Source: GAS188 sp963713805
GTDB lineage: Bacteria > Pseudomonadota > Alphaproteobacteria > Rhizobiales > Beijerinckiaceae
DNA length: 64,000 bases
Assembly: GCA_963713805.1 (NCBI GenBank)
Contig: CAVQNF010000027.1
Location: 62,001 to 126,000, forward strand
Direction of reading: 5' to 3'
In this document: piece after piece, positions 10,324-20,096 of the stretch
How positions within the stretch are numbered: the stretch's first letter is position 1
How the letters are laid out: each line of letters begins with the position of its first letter
Notes under the pieces: model-generated
The model's database searches: none
Told to the model about the DNA's origin: nothing
The model's input: only the letters and a program-made list of their open reading frames with translations
Translations under genes and position numbers: made by a program

Positions 10324-11114
10324 CCGAGCTCGCCCGCCTTCTCCTCGTAATCGCGCAGGATGCGGTAGTCCTCTTCTTCGGCCGGGATCGCGCCGGCGAG
10401 GAAAAGCGCCTCGCGGGTCGACGAGAGCGATGGGTCCGCCAAAACCGACGCGAGGGCTTCGCGCAGCGCCTTGATGATCGCCTCGCTCGCCTTGCGCGTC
10501 GTGACGAAGGGGAGCGCCGGGCTTGGAGCGCTTCGCGCGAGAATGCGCGTTTGCGCGACGATGTCGGGCCGATGGCGCGCCAGGAGCGCATGAGTGACGC
10601 AATCGATCGCGGCGGCATCCGCACGGCGCCCCGCGACGAAGGCGAGGCTTTCGGCGTGGCTCCCCGTCTCGATCACCTCGCCGAGGAAATTCCCTCCGAC
10701 GGCGAGGCGCGCGAAGGCGTATCGCGGCAGGTTCATTCCCGTGTTGGAATCCCAGGAGTTGAGTGCGAAGCGCGTCCCCCTCAAATCTGCGATTTCCCGG
10801 GTTCGCGAATCGGCGTGAACGACGAAGAAGCTGCAGTGCCGGCTTCCTTCGCAGCCCGGCGCGTCGTGAATGGGTGTGGCAACGATGCGGATCATGTCGC
10901 GAAATTCATGCAAGGCCGGATAGCCGCAGCTCTGGCCGAGGAGCAGACGGGGATGCCGCCAGCTCTCGTGATGGCTGAAGCTTCGTGAAAGTGCCACCGG
11001 GACATCCGGGACCCCGGCCTCGCGGAGCCTTCGCGCCAATGCTCTCCACAGATCGTCGAGCGCCGCCCTGATCTGCGGAAAATCATACATCGGCAGATGA
11101 GCGAGCGCGCTCAT
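10305..11114 (-). CDS. PhnD-like substrate-binding-fold protein without signal peptide
   Basis: Intact 269-residue frame starting MSALAHLPMYDFPQI. It resembles the cytosolic PhnD/SsuA/TauA-like group (PBP type 2 fold): SFSHHESWRHPRLLLGQSCGYP, VVHADSRTREIADLRGTRFALN, and a pocket segment DAAAIDCVTHALLARHRP. There is no signal peptide or lipobox, and no permease or ATPase adjoins it, so it is unlikely to be a transporter receptor in the usual sense; family members of this type are functionally undefined. Convergent overlap with the FAH gene at 10305-10323. Confidence 0.75.
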   Translation of the reverse strand: MSALAHLPMYDFPQIRAALDDLWRALARRLREAGVPDVPVALSRSFSHHESWRHPRLLLGQSCGYPALHEFRDMIRIVATPIHDAPGCEGSRHCSFFVVHADSRTREIADLRGTRFALNSWDSNTGMNLPRYAFARLAVGGNFLGEVIETGSHAESLAFVAGRRADAAAIDCVTHALLARHRPDIVAQTRILARSAPSPALPFVTTRKASEAIIKALREALASVLADPSLSSTREALFLAGAIPAEEEDYRILRDYEEKAGELGYPRLA

Positions 11115-11153
11115 GCTCGGAAGGTCGAGCTTTTCACCATTCGATGAGAGGTA

Positions 11154-11243
11154 TCAGGCATGCGCTCCGACCCACGTCGCCACCCCCGGCTCAGGCGCCG
11201 GCCGCATCGGCTCCGACAAAACATTCGTATCGAGAAGGAACAT
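11154..11243 (-). pseudogene. VapC/FitB-type PIN-domain toxin, N-terminal fragment
   Basis: The 29-residue frame starts MFLLDTNVLSEPMRPAPEPG, the canonical beginning of VapC/FitB PIN ribonucleases including the first catalytic Asp (LLDTNVLSE). The full-length family is about 135-140 residues. A stop follows the WVGAHA segment, and no downstream PIN sequence is visible in any frame before the PhnD-like gene starts 40 bp later. The toxin is therefore truncated, probably by a deletion that joined it to the PhnD-like gene. It directly follows its antitoxin-like gene. Confidence 0.6.
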
Positions 11244-11303
11244 TGCCGAAATCGGGAGGCTCGCGCATCGGCTCACGCCGGGTCTCCGGCAGTTTCAGGC
11301 CGC

Positions 11304-11489
11304 CTAGAGGCGCAAACCTGGCCCGAATGGCGGAAGCGAGATTGGCGGGTCTGCGCGGGCTCCCGGTGTCAGCACATTGCGCAGGATGTCCCGCGCCTCT
11401 TCCTCCATCGACCGGCCATGCGTTGCGGCGCGAATACGAAGCCGGGCCTTAAGCGGCTCCTCAAGGTTGCGGATCGTGATGCTCGCCAT
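11304..11489 (-). CDS. Ribbon-helix-helix antitoxin (FitA/VapB type)
   Basis: The ATG at 11489 opens MASITIRNLEEPLKARLR, a ribbon-helix-helix DNA-binding N-terminus, followed by HGRSMEEEARDILRNVL, typical of small antitoxins of the FitA/VapB class. The open frame ends after 61 residues, but the family C-terminus (ANLASAIRARFAPLGG, then REPMREPPDF) is present in the neighbouring frame down to about 11250, so one base appears inserted near 11345. It would neutralise the PIN toxin and autoregulate the pair; the toxin is now truncated, leaving an orphan antitoxin. Confidence 0.7.
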   Translation of the reverse strand: MASITIRNLEEPLKARLRIRAATHGRSMEEEARDILRNVLTPGARADPPISLPPFGPGLRL

Positions 11490-11551
11490 CGAACGCCTCT
11501 GATTGCGTTGATGTGAATATAAGCATTGATTGCGCAACGGCCAGCGGCCTT

Positions 11552-12723
11552 TCAGCTTCGCAAATAGCGCTCCATCCACGCGCAGAGCCGTTCCACATCC
11601 TCCTCGTCATTGAAGACATGCGGGCTGAGGCGCAGGAATTCGTGCCTGACGCTGAGAAAGATGCCGGCGCGCTCCATCTCGCTCGCCGCCTCGGCGGCGT
11701 TCCCCTTCGGCAAGCGGAAGCCAAGGATGTGCGGAGCGCGCAAATGGCGGGGCGGCACTTCGATGCCGAGTGCCGAGAGGCGCTCGGCGAGGAGATCGGT
11801 CAGCATGCGAAGCCGCGCCTCGATCTCGGCAACGCCCCATGAACGGATCAACTCGAGCCCGGCGAGCGCCATGGGAATGGTGATGAAGCTGTCGCGCTCG
11901 CCTCTGTCGAAGCGCCGCGCTCCGTCGAGATAAGCGAGCGCCTCGACCGGGCTCTTCGAGGCCGAGTCATAGGATTTGCGATTGAAGGCGTGCTCCTCCA
12001 AGGGCCGGGCACCTTGCCATTTGGGCGCGACATAAAGGAAGGCGAGCCCATAAGGGCCGAGCAGCCATTTGTAGACCGGAAACATCAGGAAATCGGGTTG
12101 CAGCTCGGCGACATCGAGCGCCATCACGCCCGCGGCTTGTGTCGCATCGATCAGCACGCAGCTTCGCGAGCATGCAATTCGGGCACGATACGCGAAAGAT
12201 CGACGAGGCTGCCGTCGGTCCAGTGCAGCGGGGTGAGCGCTGCAAGGCCGATGGGCGGCGCGCCCGCGGCATCGATGCGCTCGAGCACGGCCGTCGTCCA
12301 ATCACCATCTTTCGGGCGCGCCACGACATCGAGATGCGTGCCGCTCGAGCGTGCGAACCGGGCAAGCGCAAGATGGAGCGAGGAGTGCTCGCCCTCGAGC
12401 AGCAGCATGCGCGTTCCAGCCGCGAGCTGAAGATTGGCGAGGGCCGTCGCGATGCCGTAGCTCGCCGCGCCGACGATGGCGATGTCGTCGGCGCTCGCGC
12501 CGATGAGACGCGCCGCTTCCGTGCGCGCCGCCTCCACGGTCAGATGGGCAGCTTGCGCACTGCGCCGCCACGGCCTCACCTTCTCGGCGACGCCCTTCTC
12601 GCCGGCCGCTTGCACCGCGCGCGGGAGGGGCGAGTAGGAGGCGGCGTTGAGATAGGCGACCTCGCGCTCGATCGCGAAGAAAGGGCGTTGGCAGCTCAGC
12701 ATGCCGTGGGCCTTATCGTGCAA
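11552..12723 (-). CDS. Class V aminotransferase (PLP-dependent, NifS/kynureninase-like fold)
   Basis: The repaired product is about 390 residues. The N-terminus has VAYLNAASYSPLPRAVQ and the glycine-rich IVGAASYGIATALANL; the PLP region follows as LIDATQAAGVMALD and the lysine in FPVYKWLLGPYGLAFLYV. The C-terminus has LRAPHILGFRLP and FLSVRHEFLRLSPHVFNDEEDVERL, typical of isopenicillin N epimerase-like/class V enzymes. Substrate unknown. One break near 12165 behaves as a two-base insertion. It follows hisG closely on the same strand (the start overlaps the hisG end by about 11 bp), so it may be cotranscribed with hisZG. An ATG at 12702 is an alternative start. Confidence 0.8.
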
Positions 12724-13791
12724 TCGATGCGCCGGGAAGGATGAGCATCCTCGATGAGAGCGATCTCATCCGGCGATCTTGTTGGCGCCCGAACAGGCTG
12801 CGGCCGGGGCTTGCCTTTTCGGATTCGTCGAGACGTGCCGTGAGCCTCTCCCACAACACGTTCGTGGCGGTATAGACGAAGTCGAGCTCCTGGACGGTGA
12901 CGCGTCGTCGCGCCCTGTGCGATCGAGCCAATCGCAAAAGCCATGCACCTCCTCGCGGCGCACGAAGAAGCGCGAGGGCGGGCCATTGCCGGATTCCGGC
13001 CGCTTCGCCCCGAACTTCGCCGGCAGATGCGCGAGCGCTGCGCCCGCCTCCACCGGCACGTCGGCCCTGATCTCGCGCATGAAGCGCCCAGTCTCTTCCG
13101 CCGTGATCCGTTGCAGCAGCGAGCGCGCCGCTTCGCGCTGAATGCCGTCCCAGGAGGCGGCGAGCGAGGCCACGAGCTGCGCCTCGCTCTTCAGGATGGT
13201 GCCGTCGTCGAGCGTCTTCAGCGCATTCGCCGCGAGCGTCGCGCCGGTCGTCGTGATGTCGACGATGATCTCGGCTGTCCCTGAGGCCGGTGCGCCTTCC
13301 GTCGCTCCGGCGCTCTCCACGATGCGGTAATCGGCAAGGCCGTGCTCGCCGAAGAAGCGGCGCGTCAGGTTCACATATTTGGTCGCGACCCGCATGCGCT
13401 GGCCGGTCCTGGCGCGCAGCGCCGCCGCGACATCGTCGAGATCGGCCATCGAGCGCACGTCGATCCAGGCGCGCGGCACGGCGACCACGACATCGGCATT
13501 GCCGAAGCCGAGCGGTGCGAGAAAAGCGAGCTTGCGCTCGGCGTCCGCGACCGTCTCGCGTACCAGATCCTCGCCGGTGACGCCGAGATGCGCGCCTCCG
13601 CTCGCGAGCTGCGCCGTGATCTCGGCGGCCGAAAGGAAAAGGACTTCGATATTTTCGACGCCTTCGAAAGCGCCTCGATAATCGCGCAGCCCCCCTTGCC
13701 GGGTGAGGCGCAGGCCCGCGCGCGCGAAGAAAGCGTCCGCTCGCTCCTGCAGCCGGCCCTTCGAGGGAACGGCGACGACGAGCCCGCTCAT
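12713..13791 (-). CDS. hisG: ATP phosphoribosyltransferase, catalytic subunit
   Basis: HisG condenses ATP with PRPP in the first step of histidine synthesis. Visible features are the N-terminus LVVAVPSKGRLQERADAFF, GVTGEDLVRE, the domain II segment ATKYVNLTRRFFGEHG, and the PRPP/phosphate loop ESAGATEGAPASGTAEIIVDIT with TTGATLAANALK after it. At roughly 325 residues to the conserved end TATNVLWERLTARL it is the longer form found in alphaproteobacteria beside hisZ. A one-base insertion near 12905 shifts the last 40 residues. The ATG overlaps the hisZ stop by ATGA. Confidence 0.9.
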
Positions 13792-15019
13792 GGCGCGCCC
13801 GCGGCGCCTGGCCTGCGACGAGACCTTTCGCGGGATCGGCGATGCGATCGAGCCAGATCGAGCAGCCGACGGCCGGCACCTCTCGCGTGGCGCCGAGCCG
13901 GCCGCAGCAAGCCGTCATAGCGGCCACCCCCGACGAGCGGCTTGGCATCGGGGAGCTTCGCATCCCTGATCTCGAAGACGAAACCCGTGTAGTAGTCGAG
14001 GTTGCGGCCGAAGCCGGCCGAGAAGCGCAGGCTCGACAGATCGATGCCGCGCGCCTCCATGAAGCCGTTGCGGATGTCGAGCGTCTCGATGGCGCGTCCG
14101 ATATCGAGCTTGGCATCGGCGGCGAGCGCGCGGAGCGCATCCGCGGCCTCGTCCGGGTGGCCCGCGATGGCGAGGAAGCGCTCGAAAATCCCGGCCTGCT
14201 CCTCAGACAGGCCGGAAGGCCCGTTCGAGGCCTGTTCGAGGAAGCGTGCCGCGATCTGTTGGGCGGAGCGGCCGCTGATCGTCGCGATGCCGGCGATCTT
14301 CAGCACGTCCTCGACGAAATGCCGGGCGGCCGTGGGGTCCTGCCCTTGCAGGGCCGCGAGCAATCCCGCGTGGCGGTTCTCGGACGATGTCGCGGAGCGA
14401 GAGCGCGGCGAAGGTGCGCGTGTCGGTCTTGCCCGCCGCATAGGCGCGCCGCAGCCGCCTCGCCGTCGAGCTCGACAGCCGCATCGCCTCGACGAGCGCG
14501 GTGAACACGCCGACATCGCCGATCAGCGTGGTGACGCGCGCCCGCGAAGATCTCGCGCAAGGCCTCGAGCGCCAGATCGAGAATCTCGGCATCCGCCGCT
14601 TCGCGGTCCTCGCGCCCGAAATCCTCGACGCCGCTTTGCGTGAATTCGTTCGTCTCCCCGACGCGGAAACGAAACACTGGGCCGAGATAGGCATAAGCCG
14701 CCGAAGTCGAGGCTTTTGTCACGTCGAGAGATGCCAGCGGCAGACCGGAATCGTGTATTCGGGCCGCAGGCACAACTCGCGCCCGTCGCGCATCGACGGT
14801 GACGAACATGCGCCGGCGCAAATCCTCGCCCGAAAGATCGAGGAACGGTTCGAGCGGCTGCAGCACCGGCGGCTCGACCCGCGCGAAGCCCCGGCGCGCG
14901 AAGAGATCGAGAAGCCTGCCCTCATCGATCGCGGGATGCACCGAACGCGGACGTCCGCCAGAGCCCGAAGAGGCGTCTTCGGCTCGCGGGATCGTGACTG
15001 TGGGATCGGAGGTGACCAT
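13788..15019 (-). CDS. hisZ: ATP phosphoribosyltransferase regulatory subunit
   Basis: HisZ is a class II histidyl-tRNA-synthetase paralogue that forms the regulatory part of the HisG complex. The repaired product shows FARRGFARVEPPVLQPLEPF, CLRPEYTIPVCRWHL, AYAYLGPVFRFR, TQSGVEDFGRED, and motif 3 elements RFSAGFGRNLDYYTGFVFE and VGGGRYDGLL. Adjacency and overlap with hisG decide the call over a true HisRS. Frame breaks lie near 14800, 14715, 14540, 14390 and 13915. The start at 15019 is the first ATG of the frame. Upstream to 15329 there is no gene, only a hairpin. Confidence 0.85.
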
Positions 15020-15329
15020 GCGCCAAATTCGGCAATCTCGTTCAAGCTTTCGGGCCGCCGCTCATAACCCAGGCGCGCCTCCTTGGCGACCGCTTTCCGG
15101 GATTGCGCTTAACGCATCAGGCTTTCGCTCGGGTCCATTCGTGAAGGCAAGGCATTTTTGCGAACGGGGTAAGATGCGGATCGATCTATTCCTGCAAGCA
15201 GCGTTAATTCTTGGCCCCCACCCGACCGCCCCACGCGTAGCGTTGACTTCCATCCGCCGGCCGAGCGGCCGACCTCCCCCTTTCAGCGGGGAGGTAGGTG
15301 GCTAATCACTTTCGCCACGTTCGATGCGG
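15020..15329. other. Intergenic stretch upstream of hisZ, with hairpin
   Basis: No coding signal recognised. The stretch should contain the hisZ promoter. It holds a perfect 8-bp inverted repeat, ACCTCCCC (15272-15279) and GGGGAGGT (15288-15295), around an 8-base loop. The hairpin lies about 35 bp before the stop of gtrA, and no T-run follows it on either strand, so it may be a repeat element rather than a simple terminator. Confidence 0.6.
15272..15295. terminator. GC-rich hairpin, possible terminator or repeat element
   Basis: Perfect inverted repeat ACCTCCCC / GGGGAGGT with loop CTTTCAGC. It sits between hisZ (start at 15019) and the 3' end of gtrA (15330), both minus strand, so it could end gtrA transcription. 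There is no clear poly-T tract, hence low confidence. Confidence 0.4.
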
Positions 15330-15764
15330 TCAACCTTTCCCCCGCTCGCGGAACGTCCACCACTTATGGGCCGAGAAGCTCCAGAGCATGACGAGGCCCG
15401 TCGTCAGCACCTGCGCCGGCAGATAGGGCAGGAGCCAGCGGTCGACCAGGAGATGCATCACGGCCCAGGTGATGAGGAAGCCGACCGTCGCCGACGACGG
15501 CGAAGCGCCAGACGGCCTCCTGATGCGGGCGGTCGCTGCGATAGGTGTGGCGGCGATTGAGCGCATAGGAAACGAGGCCGCCCGCCACATAGCCGCAAAG
15601 CGTCGCCGGCACGGGGGCGAGCGTGCCCGTCTGCACGAGGCCGATCAGCACCGCATAATGGACGATCATCGCGGCGATGCCGGCCCCGCCGAAGGCGAGG
15701 ATTTGCCGGATCGGCTCGCCCGCCCAAAAGAGAGGCGCGATCGCGCCTTATCGCCCTCGCGCAT
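15330..15764 (-). CDS. GtrA family membrane protein
   Basis: GtrA-type proteins are small four-helix inner-membrane proteins, often implicated in flipping lipid-linked sugars. The repaired protein reads MREGDKARS, PIRQILAFGGAGIAAMIVHY, LCGYVAGGLVSYALNRRHTY, ATVGFLITWAVMHLLVDRWL and ends VMLWSFSAHKWWTFRERGKG; the RRHTY(R) and WTFR signatures are family hallmarks. About 144 residues. Breaks near 15735 (two bases) and 15495 (one base). The ATG at 15764 is inferred because the in-frame sequence before MIVHYAV is clearly GtrA. No glycosyltransferase partner adjoins. Confidence 0.8.
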
Positions 15765-15970
15765 ACGAGGCGCTCTAGCCGGCATCGACCGTAAGAGGCA
15801 AGCCTGCATCGGGCAGCGGGGCCGCGCTCGGCGACGCCTGGGCCCGTCTCGAACACGACACGAATGCGTCGAAAAACGCAAGCTTTTGCCTTGTGGGCTT
15901 CAGCCGATCAGGCTTTATGCCGTGGCGCCGCCGGTCACGACGGCCCGTCACCTCGAAAGGAACCCGATCG

Positions 15971-17174
15971 ATGGCCTTCCTGTCCGATGCGTTGAAGCGC
16001 GTGAAGCCCTCCGCCACGACGACGATCACGCAAAAAGGGCGCGACATGAAGGCCAAAGGCCGCGACGTGATCTCGCTCTCGGTCGGCGAGCCGGATTTCG
16101 ACACGCCCGACCACATCAAGGAGGCCGCGATCGACGCCATCCGCCGCGGCGAGACGAAATACACCCCCGTCGTCGGCATTCCGCAGTTGCGCGAGGCGAT
16201 CTGCGGCAAGTTCAAGCGCGAGAACAAGCTCGACTACAAGCCGTCCCAGATCATCGTCGGCACCGGCGGCAAGCATGTGATCTACAACGCGCTGCTCGCC
16301 ACCTTGAACCCCGGCGACGAGGTGATCGTGCCGGCGCCTTATTGGGTGAGCTATCCCGAGATGATCGCGCTCTGCGGCGGCACGCCCGTCATCGTCGATT
16401 GCGGCATCGAGCACGCCTTCAAGCTGCAGCCGGCGCGATCTCGAGCGCGCCATCACCAAGAAGACCAAATGGATCATCCTGAACTCGCCCTCGAACCCGT
16501 CGGGCGCCGCCTACACCCACGCCGAGATGAAGGCGCTCACCGATGTGTTGCTGCGCCATCCGCAGGTCTGGGTGCTCACCGACGACATGTACGAGCATCT
16601 CGTCTATGGCGATTTCGAGTTCGTGACCCCGGCCCAGGTCGAGCCCGCCCTTTACGAGCGCACGCTCACCATGAACGGCGTCTCGAAGGCCTATGCGATG
16701 ACCGGCTGGCGCATCGGCTATGCGGGCGGGCCCGAGCCGCTGATCCGGGCGATGGAGCTGGTGCAGGGCCACCAGACCTCGGGCACCTCGTCCATCTCGC
16801 AATGGGCGGCGGTCGAGGCCTTGTCCGGCCCGCAGGACCACATCAAGATCTTCCGCAAGGCCTTCGAGGAGCGGCGCGATCTCGTGCTCTCGATGCTCAA
16901 CCAGGCCAAAGGCCTCGTCTGCCCGAAGCCCGAGGGCGCCTTCTACGTCTACCCGAGTTGCGCCGCGACCATCGGCAAGAAGGCCCCTTCCGGCAAGACG
17001 ATCGAGACGGATGAGGATTTCGTCACCGAGCTTCTGGAGACGGAAGGCGTCGCGGCGGTGCACGGCACGGCCTTCGGGCTCGGCCCGAATTTCCGCATCA
17101 GCTACGCCACCTCGAACGCGCTTCTCGAGGAGGCCTGCACGAAGATCCAGCGCTTCTGCGCCGAGTTGAGGTGA
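15971..17174 (+). CDS. aatA: Aspartate aminotransferase (class I, PLP)
   Basis: Begins MAFLSDALKRVKPSATTTIT, the standard start of alphaproteobacterial AatA/AspC (about 400 residues). Key motifs: ISLSVGEPDFDTPDHI, ETKYTPVVGIPQLREAI, VPAPYWVSYPEM, LNSPSNPSGAAY, the PLP lysine in NGVSKAYAMTGWRIGYAGG, and the C-terminal FRISYATSNALLEEA. It converts aspartate and 2-oxoglutarate to oxaloacetate and glutamate in the cytosol. One extra base near 16435 splits the frame between KLQPA and DLERAI. Upstream to 15765 is a short divergent intergenic region shared with gtrA. Confidence 0.92.
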
Positions 17175-17276
17175 GTGAAGGGCGAGTGGCGAGTAGCGAA
17201 TAGCGAGTAGAATGGCGGAGTGGCGGATTTCTCCTCACTACTCGCTACTCGCTACTCGCTCTATCGACCACTCACT
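17172..17276. repeat. Long imperfect inverted repeat with CGAGTAG units
   Basis: The left arm (about 17171-17210) and right arm (about 17239-17276) are near reverse complements; each holds several copies of a CGAGTAG/CGAATAG unit, and both ends carry GTGAGTG / CACTCAC. The element sits between the convergent aat and FAD-monooxygenase genes and could form a 35-40 bp imperfect stem serving as a bidirectional terminator. The right arm encodes the last residues (ERVASSE) of the monooxygenase frame. Confidence 0.65.
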
Positions 17277-18417
17277 TTCATTCGTCCCGGCCGGCTTGTG
17301 CAGCGCCGTCCGCGTGCGCTGCCTGATCAGCCATTTCGAGCGGCCGGCGAGCGTGAAGAACGTCCGGCGCAAATAGGGCGGCCACGTGGTCGGCAACCCG
17401 AGAAAGACCGAAATGCGTTGCGTATGCTCGGTGAGCGGGCGTTCGTTGCGCTCCCAGGCCTCGAGCCCCGAGGTCACGTCGCTTGCGCGATCGAGATGGA
17501 TCGCGAGCGCGAGCGCATTCATCATGGCGCAGCCGGCGCCCTGGCCGATATTGGGCGGCAAGGCATGGGCCGCATCGCCGATCACGGCGACCTTGCCGGA
17601 CGACCAGCGCTTGAGCTTCACGACCTCGAAGCGGTCGTAGCGGCCCTCGCTGCCCAAACGGTCGATCAGATCGCCGAGATGCGGGAAGGACGCTTTCCAC
17701 AGCTCCTGCTTGATCGGGACGGTTTTCGCCTCGGCGTCCCGATCGAGCATCGTCATCGCGACATAGATCTGGGTCGGGCTGCACGGCGTGTAGAGAATGC
17801 GGCGACTGCCCGACCAGTACTCGATCGTCTTTCCGCCTTCGCCGGAACGCAGCTCGTCCGCGCTCTTGCCGATCAGGAGGCGGATCGCGCCATCGGGCAA
17901 GAACCTCCTCTTGGACAAGAGGTGAAGCCCGTCGCGCAGCTTGGAATTCGCGCCGTCAGCCGCGATGATGAGATCGGCCTCGAGCTTTGTTCCGTCGCTG
18001 AGGATGAGCACCCCTTCCGGGGTCGCTGCCGACGGCTTGCGAGTTCGTGACGATTTCAGCGCCGGCGCACCGCGCCGCCGCGGCGAGCGCGTCGATCACC
18101 TGCTGGCGCAGGATCGAGAACACGCGGCTCGTATCACCCCAGCGATGCACGGCGAGAACGCGGTCGTCCTGGTCGCGCGTCTCGCGCGTATGGGCAAGCG
18201 GCGCGTCGCGCACAGCGTCCGCATAGGCGCCGAGCGCCTCGAGCACCCGTAGCCCATTCTCGTAAAGATAGATGCCGGCGCCCGTCGTGCGCAGCCGATC
18301 GGCGCGCTCATGGACCCGCACGCTCCAGCCGTGTTGCGCGAGCGCCGTCGCCGCGGCGAGGCCGGCAAAGCCCGCGCCGGCGATCTCGGCATGTCGGCGT
18401 CCGGCACGAGCGCTCAT
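17238..18417 (-). CDS. FAD-dependent aromatic monooxygenase (UbiH/salicylate hydroxylase-like)
   Basis: Class A flavoprotein monooxygenase. The N-terminal FAD-binding motif is EIAGAGFAGLAAATALAQHG, the middle has a DG motif in LIIAADGANSKLRDGL, and the second FAD motif is IGDAAHALPPNIGQGAGCAM. Length about 390 residues after repair. The substrate is probably an aromatic acid or phenol, which the sequence does not specify. One base is inserted near 18035, between residues reading EIVTNSQAVG and the downstream TPEGVLILSDG. The 3' end lies in a long inverted repeat, so the true stop may differ. Divergent from the VOC gene. Confidence 0.82.
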
Positions 18418-18495
18418 GCCGGTTTCTTGCTCTTGGTATCATTCCCCCGGCTCCCTTATGATGGCGTGAAAGCGTACGAATTGAGGAGGATTGGC

Positions 18496-18993
18496 ATGGC
18501 TCGCCTGCGTCACATCGCGGTTTGCGTCAAGGATCTCGACAAGGCCGCGAAATTCTACGAGGAAGTCTTCGATCTGAGGCGAGTCGAGCGCGAGGACCTG
18601 GAGATCGGCTCGGCGATCTATATGACCGACGGCGTGATCAACCTCGCGCTTCTCAACTTCAAGGGCTCCGAGGGCAGCGATCTCAAGGACGCGGCGAGCT
18701 TCGTCGGCGCGCATCACTTCGGTTTCCAGGTCGACGACCTCGAAGAGACGCGCCGGCGCATCGAGAAGGCCGGCGGCACATTCTTCTTCGATCTCGGCGA
18801 TGAGCGGAAGGGCAATTTCGAGCGGAAGTTCAAGGACCCCGACGGCGTGATCTTCGACATCTCGAAGCATGGCTGGGTGGGGACGGATGGGCGTCAGGGT
18901 GAAGGGTTGAAGGTGAAGCTTCTCCTCTCCCTCATCATTCACTGCTACTATTCGACTACTCACCTCGTCTATTCAATAAACGCATTCGTATAG
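18496..18993 (+). CDS. VOC family protein (glyoxalase/dioxygenase fold)
   Basis: Starts at the ATG at 18496, seven bases after a GAGGAGG ribosome site (18483-18489). Features: RHIAVCVKDLDKAAKFYEEV with the first metal-ligand His, VGAHHFGFQVDDLEETRR, and the acidic C-terminal region FKDPDGVIFDISKHGW. The vicinal oxygen chelate fold binds a divalent metal; the reaction is unknown. The family usually ends shortly after the SKHGWVG segment; here the frame runs another 30 residues of low-complexity sequence, probably from a base insertion near 18890. The tail overlaps the convergent substrate-binding protein gene. Confidence 0.82.
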   Translation: MARLRHIAVCVKDLDKAAKFYEEVFDLRRVEREDLEIGSAIYMTDGVINLALLNFKGSEGSDLKDAASFVGAHHFGFQVDDLEETRRRIEKAGGTFFFDLGDERKGNFERKFKDPDGVIFDISKHGWVGTDGRQGEGLKVKLLLSLIIHCYYSTTHLVYSINAFV

Positions 18994-19976
18994 AGCTCGT
19001 CGATCGGCGTTTTCTTCTGGATGATGCCATTAGCCAGATAGAAATCCTGGAGCTTTCCAAGACGCTCGGGATCGATTTCTCCGAGCCTTTTCTGTCCGAC
19101 ATAGACGAGCTTGGCGTAATATTCGAAGGCGGTCTTGACCTCGCCTTCCTTGCCTTGCCACTCGGGCACGAACTTGACGAAATCCTTCGCCGCCCCGTCG
19201 GGGTCGTCCATGATGTCCTTCATGCCGCGCAGGGCGGCATGGACGAATTTGCGCACCGTCTCCGGCTTTTCCGCGATCATGCGGTCGGAGACGGCGATCG
19301 CCTGCGCCATATGCGGGAAATAATCGTCGGTGGGGATGATCTTGACCTTCACGCCGGCGGCCTCGACGGGCGCGATCCATTCGGGAATGCCGGCCATGCC
19401 GACCGAGGCTCCGCTCGGCGACCGATTGCCAGACCCCGGTCGGACCGGCGGATTGGATGTTCACATCATCGGGCTTCAGCCCGACGCTCGCGAGCAGGCC
19501 GAGAAGCGCGTAGATAGGTCGTGTCCTGATAGGACATGACGGTGATGGTCTTGCCCTTCAGGTCCGCCGGCTTGTCGATGCCGGAATCGGCGCGCACCAC
19601 CGTCTGCATGAAGCCCTTGCCGCCGAACACGGCGACGACCTTCACCGGCACGCCATTGCCGCGCACGATGATCGGGCTGTCGCCGACCATGCCGCCGAAT
19701 TCGCGCATTGCCGGCGCCGACCTGCTTTGCCACATCGACGCCGCCGCGTCCGAGCGCGAAGTTCACGTCGAGGCCGGCTTGCGCGAAATACCCCTTGCCC
19801 TTCGCGATCTGCAGCGGGCCGAAGGCCGGCAGCAGGGGTGGCGCCGGAAACAGATAGGTGACGCTTTCGGCCGCCAAGGCCGAGAATGGCGCAAGGGCAA
19901 GCGGAAGGAAAGAGCGACGATGGGGGCACAGCCGCGCGACCGCCCGGGCCAATTCAGCAGACTTGTCACCTGTCAT
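18969..19976 (-). CDS. ABC transporter substrate-binding protein (NMT1/SsuA/TauA type)
   Basis: The ATG at 19976 opens a signal-peptide-like N-terminus (RRSFLPLALAPFSALAAES) followed by FGPLQIAKGKGYFAQAGLD and LGRGGVDVAKQVGAGNA. Then come MVGDSPIIVRGNGVPVKVV, KPADLKGKTITVMSYQDTT, IPEWIAPVEAAGVKVKIIP and a C-terminal helix-rich region ending PIDELYTNAFIE. The family binds nitrate, sulfonates, taurine or thiamine-precursor-like molecules in the periplasm. Breaks near 19705, 19515 and 19425 are each one extra base. It is divergent from the ATPase and permease genes (120 bp gap holding both promoters) and likely forms one transporter with them. Confidence 0.82.
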
Positions 19977-20096
19977 CACGTTCTCTTGAAGCTTGGGGTC
20001 AATTCCGGGGCATCGACGATTCGCGCTCGCGGCCCGCATTCTCGTCCCCGCATTCGCCATGCGGCGAATCCCCGTCAAAGGTCGATCGCCATCACG

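Noticed and set aside
12713..14140. 475-codon minus-strand frame spanning hisG and hisZ as one fused gene
   Set aside because: It picks up the correct hisZ and hisG C-termini only at its two ends; the middle is out of frame. The hisG frame at 12766-13791 is clearly the real one.
15062..15253. 63-codon minus-strand frame upstream of hisZ
   Set aside because: No motif or start signal; it overlaps the expected promoter region.
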